Positions 7,000-15,791 of a stretch of 60,656 nucleotides of DNA are shown here, piece by piece. The notes beneath the pieces were generated by a model. That model was not told the DNA's origin and did no database searches. It was given only the letters and a program-made list of their open reading frames with translations. Made by a program: the position numbers and the translations under genes. Source of the DNA: Akkermansiaceae bacterium UBA6138 (GTDB taxonomy: Bacteria > Verrucomicrobiota > Verrucomicrobiia > Verrucomicrobiales > DEV007); contig DIVG01000088.1 in the NCBI GenBank assembly GCA_002422425.1, positions 5,128-65,783 on the forward strand. Reading direction: 5' to 3'. Positions within the stretch are counted from its first letter, which is position 1, and each line of letters opens with the position of its first letter.

Positions 7000-8229
7000 T
7001 CACTCCCCGAAACAAATGAGCCGCTCGCTCCGCTTCTCTCCCTCATACTCCGCGACCCGGAGGAAGACATTGCCTCCGCAGATGCTCGGTGTCGCGTAGA
7101 CTTCATCTCCGACTTTGTTTGTCGCGAAGATCTCCAGCTTTTCGGGATCGGCTTTGAAGACGTAAAAGTCGCCCGATTCATTGACCGCGTAGATCCTGTC
7201 CCCGACGAGGACGGGGGAGGCGCTGAAGTTTCCACCGAGGCGGCCTTTCCACTTTTCGGTGCCGGTAGCGGAGTCGAGACAGATCGCAACGCCGCTGTCC
7301 ATCGTGGCGTAGAGGTGGCCGTCCTTCACTAGCATGGAGGGCACGTAGACGCGATCGTTCGTTTCCCAGACGACCTTGCCGGATCCGTCGGCGGCGATCG
7401 CGGCAACGTGATTTTTCGGGTATCCCCCGCTTGAGTAGATGTGCTTCCCGTCGGTCGGGGTGGAGGTGACGCATTCGGTGGTGGCACCTTCGATCTCCCA
7501 GTTCACTTTGCCGGTGAGGGGATCAAAGCTGGAGACCTTGTCGGTTCCGGTGAGGAAAAGCTGCACCTTGCCGGCGGCTTCGAGAATGACAGGGGAGGGG
7601 TAGTTCGGGAGGGCGGCGCGCTCATGGCGCCAGACGATTTCCCCGGTCTTGCGATCGAGTCCGGCGACGGCGCCTCCGCGCTTGTTGTCAGCCGAGACGA
7701 TGACGAGATCTTCGTAGATCGCGGGCGAGGATCCGTAACCCTGATGAATGAGGTAATCGGTGATCTTCGTCTGCCAGACCTGTTTGCCCTTGAGATCGAG
7801 AGCGGTCGTGTAGACGGCGTCGCCGGTGATGAAATTAATGTAGATCCGCTCTCCGTCGCAGGCGGGTGTGCCCGAGGCCCACGAGGCCTTCTGGTTCGAT
7901 TTCTGGGTCATGCCCTTTTCATGCACGACAGTCGTCCAGAGCGCTTCGCCGGTTGAGCGGTCAAAGGCGTGCATGGACTGGAGCTGTTTCTCCTCGTCGG
8001 CGGAGGCGATCAAGACCTTGTCCCCGACGACGCAGGCGGAGCCGTGGGCGCGTCCGGGGAGATCGACGGACCACTTGATGTTTCTGTCTGCCCCGAATTC
8101 GGTCGGGACGTTTTGACCGGGATCGGCGACCCCGTTCCGATCGGGCCCGCGCCACCAGGGCCAGTCGCCGGCGAAAACCGGAGTGGTGAGGAGGAGCGAA
8201 AGCAGGAGGACGCGGGAGCGGAGCATCAT
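7000..8229 (-). CDS. Secreted PQQ-type beta-propeller protein
   Basis: About 409 residues with a signal peptide (MMLRSRVLLLSLLLTTPVFA, cleavage before GDW). The mature part has repeated blades of the PQQ-binding-like type, with the recurrent G-x-x-x-W element seen in STGEALW, LKGKQVW, KTGEIVW, LTGKVNW, GSGKVVW and ATGTEKW. It opens with WPWWRGPDRNG, a hallmark of the PVC outer-membrane/periplasmic BamB-like propeller proteins. Catalytic PQQ-dehydrogenase residues are not recognisable, so it is more likely structural or a binding protein than an enzyme. The start is uncertain: an ATG at 8256 would add nine residues before the signal peptide. Confidence 0.85.
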   Translation of the reverse strand: MMLRSRVLLLSLLLTTPVFAGDWPWWRGPDRNGVADPGQNVPTEFGADRNIKWSVDLPGRAHGSACVVGDKVLIASADEEKQLQSMHAFDRSTGEALWTTVVHEKGMTQKSNQKASWASGTPACDGERIYINFITGDAVYTTALDLKGKQVWQTKITDYLIHQGYGSSPAIYEDLVIVSADNKRGGAVAGLDRKTGEIVWRHERAALPNYPSPVILEAAGKVQLFLTGTDKVSSFDPLTGKVNWEIEGATTECVTSTPTDGKHIYSSGGYPKNHVAAIAADGSGKVVWETNDRVYVPSMLVKDGHLYATMDSGVAICLDSATGTEKWKGRLGGNFSASPVLVGDRIYAVNESGDFYVFKADPEKLEIFATNKVGDEVYATPSICGGNVFLRVAEYEGEKRSERLICFGE

Positions 8230-8354
8230 AGCAAAGTGAAGCAGAGTCAGGGGCATCGGAACAAGACTTTAATACGCCGGCAACGGGTTAACACCCGGCT
8301 CTTTTCCGCTGTTGATGAGCATGATCCCGAGCTAAAAAATGCAGAAAGTCATCC

Positions 8355-9359
8355 CTACCCCCCAATCGCAATCATTCGTCTCCCCGGTTGATAATTCTCG
8401 CGAAACTCGTGCATCTCGGGTTTTCTACTGACGACGTGTAGGAAAAAACGGGCGACATCGTCATCGGTCATCGACGCTTCGCGGAGCACCTCACGCATGT
8501 CAAACTCAAGGTGACTGCCGAGGCAGGGGCGCAGCTTCCCTTCGCAGGTGAGGCGGAGCTTGTTGCAGGTCTCGCAGAAATGGAGGTTGGTCATCGCGCC
8601 AATAAAGCCGATGATCTGTCCGGTCCCGGGGATCTCGAAGTAGCTGGACGGCCCGTTGGTGCGTATGTCAGGTCGGGCGGTGAGAGATCCGAGACGGAAT
8701 TCGATAAGTTTTTTTGCCTCGCCCGAGGCGAGGAAATTGTCTTCCGTGAGGACCTCGGTCGTGCTCACGGGCATGAGCTCGATGAATCGCAGGAGGAGCT
8801 CGCGCCCGCGCGCAAACTCGATCAGATCCCAGAGCTCGTGTTCATTGCGGTGACGCATCAGGACGGTGTTGATTTTGATTTTTTCAAAGCCGGCCTCTCG
8901 GGCCGCGTCGATCCCGGCGATGACTTCGTCGAAAAGGTCGCGTCCCGTGGTGGTGGCGTAGGTCTTCGCGTCGAGGGTGTCGAGGGAGATGTTGACGGTG
9001 CGGACGCCGGCATTTTTCAGGGCCTGTGCGATGGTTCGCCCGTCCTCGTCACGGCGGGCGAGAAGCGTTCCGTTCGTTGAAATGCCAATATCATTGATTC
9101 CCGGGATGTCACGGAGCTGTTCGAAGAACCAAAGGACATTGCGCCGCGTGAGCGGTTCGCCGCCGGTGATACGAAGCTTGGAAATGCCGAGGGAGGCCCC
9201 GACCCGGATAACGCGGAGGATCTCTTCGTAACTCAGCACTTCGTCTCGAGGAAGCCAGTCCTGCTCCTCGTGCGGCATGCAATACTGGCAGCGTTCGTTG
9301 CACCGGTCGGTGATCGAGACTCGCAGGTAGCTGATGTGATGGCCGTAACGGTCCTCCAT
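8355..9359 (-). CDS. moaA: GTP 3',8-cyclase MoaA (molybdenum cofactor step 1)
   Basis: A radical SAM enzyme of about 334 residues that converts GTP to 3',8-cyclo-dihydro-GTP. The N-terminal [4Fe-4S] cluster motif is CNERCQYC near residue 20, followed by the SAM-binding ITGGEPLTR segment. The C-terminal second cluster is CETCNKLRLTCEGK, and the chain ends in the Gly-Gly tail (MIAIGG) that MoaA needs. I prefer the ATG at 9359 (MEDRYGHHISYLRVS); the upstream ATG at 9389 would overlap the previous gene's end. It directly follows the BamE-like lipoprotein gene. Other moa genes are not in the window, though a MoeB-type enzyme is at 54369. Confidence 0.95.
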   Translation of the reverse strand: MEDRYGHHISYLRVSITDRCNERCQYCMPHEEQDWLPRDEVLSYEEILRVIRVGASLGISKLRITGGEPLTRRNVLWFFEQLRDIPGINDIGISTNGTLLARRDEDGRTIAQALKNAGVRTVNISLDTLDAKTYATTTGRDLFDEVIAGIDAAREAGFEKIKINTVLMRHRNEHELWDLIEFARGRELLLRFIELMPVSTTEVLTEDNFLASGEAKKLIEFRLGSLTARPDIRTNGPSSYFEIPGTGQIIGFIGAMTNLHFCETCNKLRLTCEGKLRPCLGSHLEFDMREVLREASMTDDDVARFFLHVVSRKPEMHEFRENYQPGRRMIAIGG

Positions 9360-9366
9360 GACTTTT

Positions 9367-9846
9367 CTAGTCGATCCGTTCCCAGGCAACCACCTGGTCG
9401 CGGACGAATTCTACAGTCCTTGCGACGCTGGGTAGGTAGTCAGTGCCCGTGGAGATTCCCCGGCCTGTTCCGTAGGCATAACGGGCCGCAGGATGGACGC
9501 CATAACCGGGATACATCGGATAACCGGGGTAACTGCCAAACCCGACCGATGTTGTATGGACGGGAACCTGCCGGAAATAGGTCCATTTCTCAAGTGTCTG
9601 CCCTTCCCGACTCCCGTTCATGACGCGACCGGGCCGCCCCCAGGCCAGGTAGACAGCGTCCCGGGACATGCCTTCCTCGATTTCGCCCTGATCGACGAGC
9701 GCTTTTTCCTTTTCAGAAAGGCCCGCGAAAAGTTCGGGACTCTGTTTGATGCGCCGCTGCGCGGGATTGAGCGTCTCGCATCCTGAGAGGGCGAGGGCGC
9801 AGAGAAGCGAGAGTGAGAGAAAGGCGGGGGAAAAGGATCGTGCCAT
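9367..9846 (-). CDS. BamE/SmpA-like lipoprotein
   Basis: A 159-residue lipoprotein with signal peptide and lipobox LSGC (Cys 23). The middle, EEGMSRDAVYLAWGRPGRV followed by a TLEKWTYF strand, has the pattern of SmpA/OmlA (BamE)-like small lipoproteins. A Gly/Tyr/Pro-rich stretch (GSYPGYPMYPGYG) follows and is likely disordered. It lies 7 bases upstream of moaA on the same strand, though a functional link is not evident. Whether it works in outer-membrane protein assembly is inference. Confidence 0.7.
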   Translation of the reverse strand: MARSFSPAFLSLSLLCALALSGCETLNPAQRRIKQSPELFAGLSEKEKALVDQGEIEEGMSRDAVYLAWGRPGRVMNGSREGQTLEKWTYFRQVPVHTTSVGFGSYPGYPMYPGYGVHPAARYAYGTGRGISTGTDYLPSVARTVEFVRDQVVAWERID

Positions 9847-10059
9847 GCGGGGCGGCGTTGAGGGATGAGTCGCTAAAGGTGGGCACGGAGAAGCGCTCGC
9901 GCAAGTGATTACGCGGCCTGTCCGTGGCGGGAAAGAGGTGGACAGGAATGTCCATCCGATCTTGGGCCAGCGGCGGAGCGTCTGAGCACTAAAGAAAATC
10001 TGTGGGCCTCCCTGAATCGGCTGGAGGATTCAACGCTTTCGATTTCAGGCGGCCCGCGC

Positions 10060-12621
10060 TCACCCGAACTCGGGCCAGTCGTGTTTCGGGTAGCGTCCCC
10101 GCCACTGCGCGCGGACGGCGGGATAGCTCCCCGTCCAGAAGCCGGCGAGATTCTCAGTGACCTGCACGGGGCGGTGACCCGGTGAGAGAATTTCAATGAC
10201 AACGGGGACGCGGCCTTCGCAAATGGTGGGGGAATCCTTGAGTCCGAAGAGATGCTGGATGAGCACGGAGATACGCGGTTTTTCGGCGGTTCGGTAGTGG
10301 ACCCGCACGTTTTTACCGGTGGAGAGAGTGATGGTCTCGGGCGTGAGGAAGTCGATCGCCCCGGCCTGGTGAGGGGGGAGCCAGTCGCGCACGACGTTCC
10401 AGACCTGGCGGTCTTTGATCTCCTTGTAGCTCATTGCTCCGGCGCAGACCTGCTCGAGCATGAGCTGTTTGGCCTCATCATCGACAGGCGAGAGGCCGTA
10501 GGCGGGGCACTGTTCGGCGATGAGATTGATGCGGGCAAAGTAGGCATCGACCTTTTCATCCCACGCTTTGAGGTTCAGTTCGCCCGAGAGAACCCGTTCG
10601 GCGAGGATCGCGGCGGCTTCGCCCTTCGGGATCGTGCCCGAGGGTTTGGTTTCGAGAACGAGGTCACGGAAGCGTCGCTCGCGCCGGGCTTCGACCCGTC
10701 GATGGCGCTCGTCGTAGACGGCTCCGTCTTTTTCATAAAAGTCGTTCGGGAAAAGTTTGCGCAGGCAGCTTTCCTCGATGCGGGTGCAGAGGTCGAGTTT
10801 CACCGAGACGTCCTTTCCCTCGACCTCGATCATCTCGCCGGCGATGAAAAGATGGGCGTCCTTCGTCGCGGCGACGCTTTCTTTTTCCAGTTGGCCGCGT
10901 CGTCCTCCGATGACGGCGCAGGAGAGGGTGGCGGCACTGTGGCGCAGGGCGAGGCGGTCCGAGAATCCGCTCAGGAGGACGCGTCCGATGAGATCGCCGT
11001 CGGGTTCCTCGACATAGGTGCCTTCGCCCGACCATCGCGAAGCGAGGCGGATGAGTTGGTCGGCGACACGACCGACGTCGCGGGAGGCGCCGGCGTGGAT
11101 CCCGAGCCTCTCCCCGACTTCGCGGCGGAACTGATTCCGCTGCATCTCGCTCCAGGCGCGGAGGAGCGCCTGAAAGTCCGAGACATCGTCGGGCCGGGCG
11201 AAGTCCGCCGGCATGAGGTGTTCGGAATGTTTTTTGCGGGCGGGAAAAAGCGGGCGCGACTGGGTCAGGGCGGTGATGAGGGCAAAATACTCGAGGCAGC
11301 CGTGACGCGAGGCCTCGAGGAGGATACGGCCGAAACGGGGCGGCACGGGGAGCGCGCCCATGGCCCGACCGTCAGCGGTGAGATTCTCGCTTTCATCGAG
11401 GGCACCGAGAATGCGGAGACGCCGGATCGCTTCATCGAGGGCGCGGGGCTCGGGTCGTTCGAACCAGTTGAACTCGCGCACCTGCGGCACGCCGCTGGAG
11501 CTGAGAATGAGCACGGCCTCGGCGAGGTCCATGCGCTGGATCTCCGCCGGGGTGGCGACGGCGCGCTGCTCATGCTCGCGCTCGCTCCAGAGTCGGATCG
11601 CGGTGCCGGGCCCGGTTCGCCCGGCGCGTCCCGCCCGCTGATCGGCGGAGGCGCGCGAAATTTTATCAATGTGCAGGGTCGTGATGCCGCGGCGATGATC
11701 GAAGGAGGAGCGTCGCTCGAGTCCCGAGTCCACGACGAGTCGCACTCCGTCGATCGTGATCGAGGTCTCGGCGACGTTCGTTGCGACGACGATCTTCGGT
11801 TTGCTGCTGCGCGAGACGGCCGCGTCCTGCTTGTCGGGGGAAAGTTCGCCGTAGAGCTCGTGCAGCTCGAATCCGCTACTCCACGAGGCATTGCGCAGGG
11901 CCGAGACGGTCTTCTGGATTTCGTACCGGCCCGGCATAAAAATGAGGATATGTCCCTGAATGCCATGCTCTTTCAGGTGGTCTTTGATCACGCGGGCGAC
12001 ATGATCCCAGAGCTCACCGGTGTGGCGTTCGCGTGGCGGTTCGAAGCGGACCTCGACGGGGAAAGTGCGCCCGTCCGAGAGGAGATGACGACAGCCTTCG
12101 CCGAGGTATTGCTTCAGCGCCTGCGTCTCGAGAGTCGCCGACATCACCACGATCTTGAGATCGGGCCGTCGCTCGCGCTGGACGTCGAGGCAGCGGGCGA
12201 GACTGATGTCGCCGAAGAAGTGGCGCTCGTGGAATTCGTCGAGAACAACGGCGGCGACATCGGCGAGGTCGGGCTGCTCGATGAGTTTGCGAATGAGGAT
12301 GCCCTCGGTCACGAAGCGAATCCGGGTGCGGGAGGAGACCTCGTTTTCAAAGCGGACCTGATACCCAACCTCGTCGCCGAGACGGCCTCCGCGTTCCTGC
12401 GCGACGCGGTTCGCGAGCAGGCGCGCGGCGAGGCGACGCGGTTGCAGCACGTAAATTTCCCGGTTGCCGCAGATACCGCTGTCGGCGAGGAACTGAGGGA
12501 CCTGCGTCGATTTCCCCGAACCGGTCGGAGCCTCGACAACGAGGCGCGCCCGATCTTCCCGGAGAGCGCCGAGAAATTCGGACTCAAGTTCAAAAATGGG
12601 AAGGGAACGGTCTCGGGACAT
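10060..12621 (-). CDS. hrpB: ATP-dependent RNA helicase HrpB
   Basis: An 853-residue DExH helicase, close to the usual HrpB length of 810-850. Walker A is APTGSGKST (31-39), the Walker B box is DEFH (128-131) rather than DEAH, and MSATLE is motif III. The helicase C-terminal domain (AETSITIDGVR, QRAGRAGRTGPG) is followed by the HA2 and HrpB_C regions, ending in the family's ENLAGFWTGSYPAVR and RGRYPKHDWPE signature. The protein is a probable RNP-remodelling or RNA-processing helicase; in most bacteria it is not essential. It stands alone. A long open frame on the opposite strand is only a GC-rich shadow. Confidence 0.93.
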   Translation of the reverse strand: MSRDRSLPIFELESEFLGALREDRARLVVEAPTGSGKSTQVPQFLADSGICGNREIYVLQPRRLAARLLANRVAQERGGRLGDEVGYQVRFENEVSSRTRIRFVTEGILIRKLIEQPDLADVAAVVLDEFHERHFFGDISLARCLDVQRERRPDLKIVVMSATLETQALKQYLGEGCRHLLSDGRTFPVEVRFEPPRERHTGELWDHVARVIKDHLKEHGIQGHILIFMPGRYEIQKTVSALRNASWSSGFELHELYGELSPDKQDAAVSRSSKPKIVVATNVAETSITIDGVRLVVDSGLERRSSFDHRRGITTLHIDKISRASADQRAGRAGRTGPGTAIRLWSEREHEQRAVATPAEIQRMDLAEAVLILSSSGVPQVREFNWFERPEPRALDEAIRRLRILGALDESENLTADGRAMGALPVPPRFGRILLEASRHGCLEYFALITALTQSRPLFPARKKHSEHLMPADFARPDDVSDFQALLRAWSEMQRNQFRREVGERLGIHAGASRDVGRVADQLIRLASRWSGEGTYVEEPDGDLIGRVLLSGFSDRLALRHSAATLSCAVIGGRRGQLEKESVAATKDAHLFIAGEMIEVEGKDVSVKLDLCTRIEESCLRKLFPNDFYEKDGAVYDERHRRVEARRERRFRDLVLETKPSGTIPKGEAAAILAERVLSGELNLKAWDEKVDAYFARINLIAEQCPAYGLSPVDDEAKQLMLEQVCAGAMSYKEIKDRQVWNVVRDWLPPHQAGAIDFLTPETITLSTGKNVRVHYRTAEKPRISVLIQHLFGLKDSPTICEGRVPVVIEILSPGHRPVQVTENLAGFWTGSYPAVRAQWRGRYPKHDWPEFG

Positions 12622-12750
12622 GCGGGGGGGCGGGCCGGACTATTCCGGGTTTCACCGCGCTGTGCAAGTGATTAGGGACAGGGGAGTTCCACCCGTGGCG
12701 AAGCCTCTGTGGACCGCTGCAGCCCTGCTTCGTTCGGGAGTCGTTTGGAC

Positions 12751-13197
12751 TCACTCCGGCCGCCGCATCTCGAAATCACCGAGGTCGTCCTTGTCGCTTG
12801 AGTAGGTCGCTTTGAAGGCGTTCTTCGTGATGGTGGCCTTGTGGCCGAAGGTCCCGAAGATGCCGAGTTTTTCCTCACCGTTGGCGAGATAGGTGCCGCC
12901 GCGACGGGTCACGGGGTAGCGGACTTTATAGGCACCGGAGAAGATGTTTGCCCAGGTCGCGTGGTAGTGGAAATCATACTTTCCGGCTTCGTCGTCGGCG
13001 GGGGTGACGATGGCGCGGAGGTCTCCGGTGTGGCCGTTGCTACCGGTCGTCCACGAGCCGGTCCAGGGTCCGGCGGGCGAGGTGACCTTGCCGGACTTGT
13101 ATTCGGCGACCGATCGTTTCCATTCGCGTTCGAAGGAGCCGCAGCCGGTGAGAAAGAGTCCGGCCAGTGCAAGGGTAAGGGTGGGCAGAATCTTCAT
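12751..13197 (-). CDS. Small lipoprotein of unknown function
   Basis: A 148-residue protein with a lipoprotein signal (lipobox LTGC, Cys 19). The mature part begins with a charged helix and then has beta-rich sequence with the segments GPWTGSW and YDFHYHATWANIFSGAY. I do not recognise a named domain; the pattern resembles small PVC lipoproteins of a beta-barrel or lipocalin-like kind. It follows the DUF58/DUF4381 pair with a 59-base gap on the same strand. Confidence 0.65.
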   Translation of the reverse strand: MKILPTLTLALAGLFLTGCGSFEREWKRSVAEYKSGKVTSPAGPWTGSWTTGSNGHTGDLRAIVTPADDEAGKYDFHYHATWANIFSGAYKVRYPVTRRGGTYLANGEEKLGIFGTFGHKATITKNAFKATYSSDKDDLGDFEMRRPE

Positions 13198-13256
13198 GGA
13201 TAGGGTGAGTGAAGGTAGCGAGGAATGTGCGCTCCGGCAAGTGGCAGAAACGCGCC

Positions 13257-13844
13257 TCAGCCCCTGCGCGGCTGTTTGTGGCCGCTTCCGCTGTTGATCG
13301 AGTTACAGAGGGAGAGAAGGTTTTTCGCCTTTTGCAGGAGCGGTGCCGTCCTCGCTTCGGAACCGGGAGCATTCCCGAATTTTACCTCCTCGGCGGCGAT
13401 GAGAAAATCACGCAACTCCTGCTGGGCGGCCGGTGGCAGGCTTGTGCCCTGACGGGAGAGGCGGCCGAGGAACTCCTGCGTTGTCTCATAGCGCACCGGA
13501 TCGGCAAAGGTGGCGGCGAGGAAGTCCTTGAGCGTTTCGGAGAGGGCGAGAGCGTAGCGATTCGGGTCGTGCTCACCTTCGCTTTGTTCGAGATCTCGCA
13601 ACTGGCGTTGGGCGATGAGGACTGGGGAATCTTTCGCCGCCACTGGTCTCCGCGACTTCAGAAAATACCACGCGATCAGGGTGACACCGGCGAGAAGCAG
13701 CAGGGTAAGGAGACTGTAAAAAACGATCCGCCAGATCGAGGTCGCCGGCGCGAGCTCGACGATGTCATAGAGTTCGTCGGGCGAAGGCCCTGCCTCCTGT
13801 AGCTTTGCCTGCGCAAGGATCGTTCTGGAAAAGGCGGGGATCAT
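13257..13844 (-). CDS. DUF4381-like membrane protein, DUF58 partner
   Basis: A 195-residue protein with one membrane segment (IWRIVFYSLLTLLLLAGVTL, about residues 37-56), a basic loop and a cytosolic helical domain with RYALALSETLKDFLAATF and YETTQEFLGRL. This layout fits DUF4381, a component of MoxR/BatA-type operons. Its ATG overlaps the stop of the DUF58 gene (ATGA). The usual partners, a MoxR ATPase and VWA proteins (BatA/BatB), are missing from both flanks, so the pair is a partial version of the operon, or the rest is encoded elsewhere. Confidence 0.6.
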   Translation of the reverse strand: MIPAFSRTILAQAKLQEAGPSPDELYDIVELAPATSIWRIVFYSLLTLLLLAGVTLIAWYFLKSRRPVAAKDSPVLIAQRQLRDLEQSEGEHDPNRYALALSETLKDFLAATFADPVRYETTQEFLGRLSRQGTSLPPAAQQELRDFLIAAEEVKFGNAPGSEARTAPLLQKAKNLLSLCNSINSGSGHKQPRRG

Positions 13845-14773
13845 GAGGTTCCCTGGCGGCGTTTGAAAAAGCGGTGGAGGGCTCCGTGATACTCTTCGTC
13901 GGTGCGAAGCGAGATCTTGTCGATGGAGAGGCGCTTGAACTGCTGGTCAATCTCCGCCTGCCAGCGGGCCGCTTCGACACGGTAAGCGTGGCGGACTCGG
14001 GGATTGGAGGTATTGACCTCGATCTGGCGCCCGGTCTCGGGGTCTTCGAGGCGAACGTGACCGGCTGCGGGCAGGGCAAGCTCGGCGGGATCGCTCACCT
14101 GGATCGCGACGAGATCGTGTTTGCGATTCACGATGCGCAGGTCGGTGGTGAGGTCCTCGTCGAAGAGGTAGTCCGAGAGCATGAAGACAAGAGAGCGTTT
14201 CCGCACCGCGTTTTTCAGGAGATCGATAGGCCCGGCAAGCGAAGTGCGAAAACCGGCGGGTTCGCAGAGAAGAATTTCCCGAATGAGGCGCAGGGCGTGA
14301 GCGGTGCCTTTCTTCGGCGGCAGGTAGAGTTCGACTTCGTCGGTGAAAAGAATGAGGCCGACTTTATCTTTGTTCTGCAGGGCGCTGAAGGTGAGAAGGG
14401 CGGCGACCTCGGCCATCATCTCACGCTTACTCGGGCCGACGCTGCCGTAGTTGCCCGAGGCGCTGATGTCGACACAGACGAAGACCGTCATCTCGCGTTC
14501 TTCGGTGAATTTTTTCACAAAGGGATGACCCATGCGGGCGGTCACGTTCCAGTCAATCGCGCGGACTTCGTCGCCTGGCTGATACTCGCGGAAGTCCTCG
14601 AAATCTATCCCTTCACCCTTGAAGCAGCTGTGGTATTCACCGCCGAAACTCTCGCGGACGAGTCCCTTGGTGCGCAGCTCGATCTTGCGGACCTTTTTGA
14701 GGATCTCGGTGATCTCGGACCGGGAATGCCCGGTCAGGGGGGCAGATCCCGCTTTGGCTCGGCTCTTTTGCAT
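13841..14773 (-). CDS. DUF58 / VWA-like protein
   Basis: A 310-residue DUF58 protein. The family core is visible as DFREYQPGDEVRAIDWNVTARMG (read in parts: YQPGDEVRAIDW, near residue 67), and a metal-ion adhesion-like DxSxS site occurs as VDISASG near residue 98. DUF58 proteins act with MoxR ATPases, probably in assembling or maturing membrane or periplasmic complexes. No N-terminal membrane helices are present. It is translationally coupled to the DUF4381-like gene. The start ATG follows 28 bases after the PmoA gene ends. Confidence 0.85.
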   Translation of the reverse strand: MQKSRAKAGSAPLTGHSRSEITEILKKVRKIELRTKGLVRESFGGEYHSCFKGEGIDFEDFREYQPGDEVRAIDWNVTARMGHPFVKKFTEEREMTVFVCVDISASGNYGSVGPSKREMMAEVAALLTFSALQNKDKVGLILFTDEVELYLPPKKGTAHALRLIREILLCEPAGFRTSLAGPIDLLKNAVRKRSLVFMLSDYLFDEDLTTDLRIVNRKHDLVAIQVSDPAELALPAAGHVRLEDPETGRQIEVNTSNPRVRHAYRVEAARWQAEIDQQFKRLSIDKISLRTDEEYHGALHRFFKRRQGTS

Positions 14774-14801
14774 CTGGGGAAAGGGGGCTGGTTCGTCCGG
14801 A

Positions 14802-15764
14802 CTAGCCCTGGAAATCCTCGCTCAGTTTCGTGATCTCCTCCACCGTCATTTCCCCCTGACGGATGACGAGTCGATAGCGCACTGATAGCGGTTTTTCCGG
14901 AATGAGGTCGGTCGCAAAGTAAGTGCCGAAGCGTCCGTATTGGCGCTCGCTTGCCCGCGCCGGCTTGGGGTTTCCCGGATGATCGAGGTAGGCCACGGTG
15001 AAAAATTTGTTGTCGAGGAGGAAGCACATCCCCTTCCAGGGCAGATCGCGGGTCTGATCGTTGTCTGTCTTCGGCGTCCAGTTGATCGCAATCCCGGGCT
15101 GGCCGATGCCCGAGCCGGGGCGGATGTAATAGGTGGCGTTCGGGCTCACGTCGTGGATGTCGTTGTGCGCCCGGAAGTGAAACCCGGCATGCTGCGGGTC
15201 CCCGTCGAGTCGCAGCGATGGAACCGTGGGAGTGAGGGTTGATTCGAAGTCGATGACGAGGTCCTTCACCGGATAGGAAAAGCGCATCATGCGTTCCTCG
15301 GTCGCAAAGACCAGCCCGTCGTTTCCGACCCAGTCGATCACCGAGGTGAAATGGGCCGACTTCTCACCGGCTTCCTGGGCGGAGAAACGGCGATGCACCT
15401 GGTATGCTTTACGGCAATGCCACGTATCGACACTGTTCCACTGTTTCCCGTCGCGATCGGTGTAGCTGATTTTGGAAAAGCCGTAGTAGATGCCGCGATG
15501 GTGGGTGAACTTCCCGCCCGGTCCTTTGGTGAGGAATTCCCCCCTTTTGTCCGGGCGATAGATGTGGCAAAAGGGTTTGTAAGTCTCGTCGCGCCGCTCG
15601 GGGCTGCTCTCGTCGATGGCTTCGTAAAGGTAGCGGGCGACGGGCCGATTCTGAAAGGTCAGCTCGAGGTGTTTTCCTCCGGTATCGGTCCAGGTGAACT
15701 CCGCCGAGGCGGGCAAGGTGGCGAGGAGGGGGACGAGCGTGAGAAGGACGAAAGGGGGTTTCAT
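14802..15764 (-). CDS. PmoA-family (DUF6807) secreted protein
   Basis: A 320-residue protein with signal peptide (MKPPFVLLTLVPLLATLPASA). The mature part opens with a beta-strand segment and contains KPFCHIYRPDKRGEF and KFTHHRGIYYGFSKISY, marks of the DUF6807 family. Annotation pipelines call it PmoA, but it has no similarity to particulate methane monooxygenase; PVC genomes carry many copies next to sulfatases and carbohydrate-related genes. It follows the sulfatase gene by 27 bases and probably shares its transcript, so a role in polysaccharide or glycan breakdown is likely (inference). Confidence 0.8.
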   Translation of the reverse strand: MKPPFVLLTLVPLLATLPASAEFTWTDTGGKHLELTFQNRPVARYLYEAIDESSPERRDETYKPFCHIYRPDKRGEFLTKGPGGKFTHHRGIYYGFSKISYTDRDGKQWNSVDTWHCRKAYQVHRRFSAQEAGEKSAHFTSVIDWVGNDGLVFATEERMMRFSYPVKDLVIDFESTLTPTVPSLRLDGDPQHAGFHFRAHNDIHDVSPNATYYIRPGSGIGQPGIAINWTPKTDNDQTRDLPWKGMCFLLDNKFFTVAYLDHPGNPKPARASERQYGRFGTYFATDLIPEKPLSVRYRLVIRQGEMTVEEITKLSEDFQG

Positions 15765-15791
15765 GGGAGGACTCGGATTTGTGGGCGGGTT

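Noticed and set aside
10252..12675. Open frame of 807 codons on the plus strand
   Set aside because: It is antisense to hrpB, whose helicase motifs are clear; GC-rich third positions keep the opposite frame open. Its predicted protein has no recognisable domain.
14802..15764. Particulate methane monooxygenase subunit A
   Set aside because: The PmoA label is a naming artefact of the DUF6807 family; there are no membrane helices or copper sites of methane monooxygenase.
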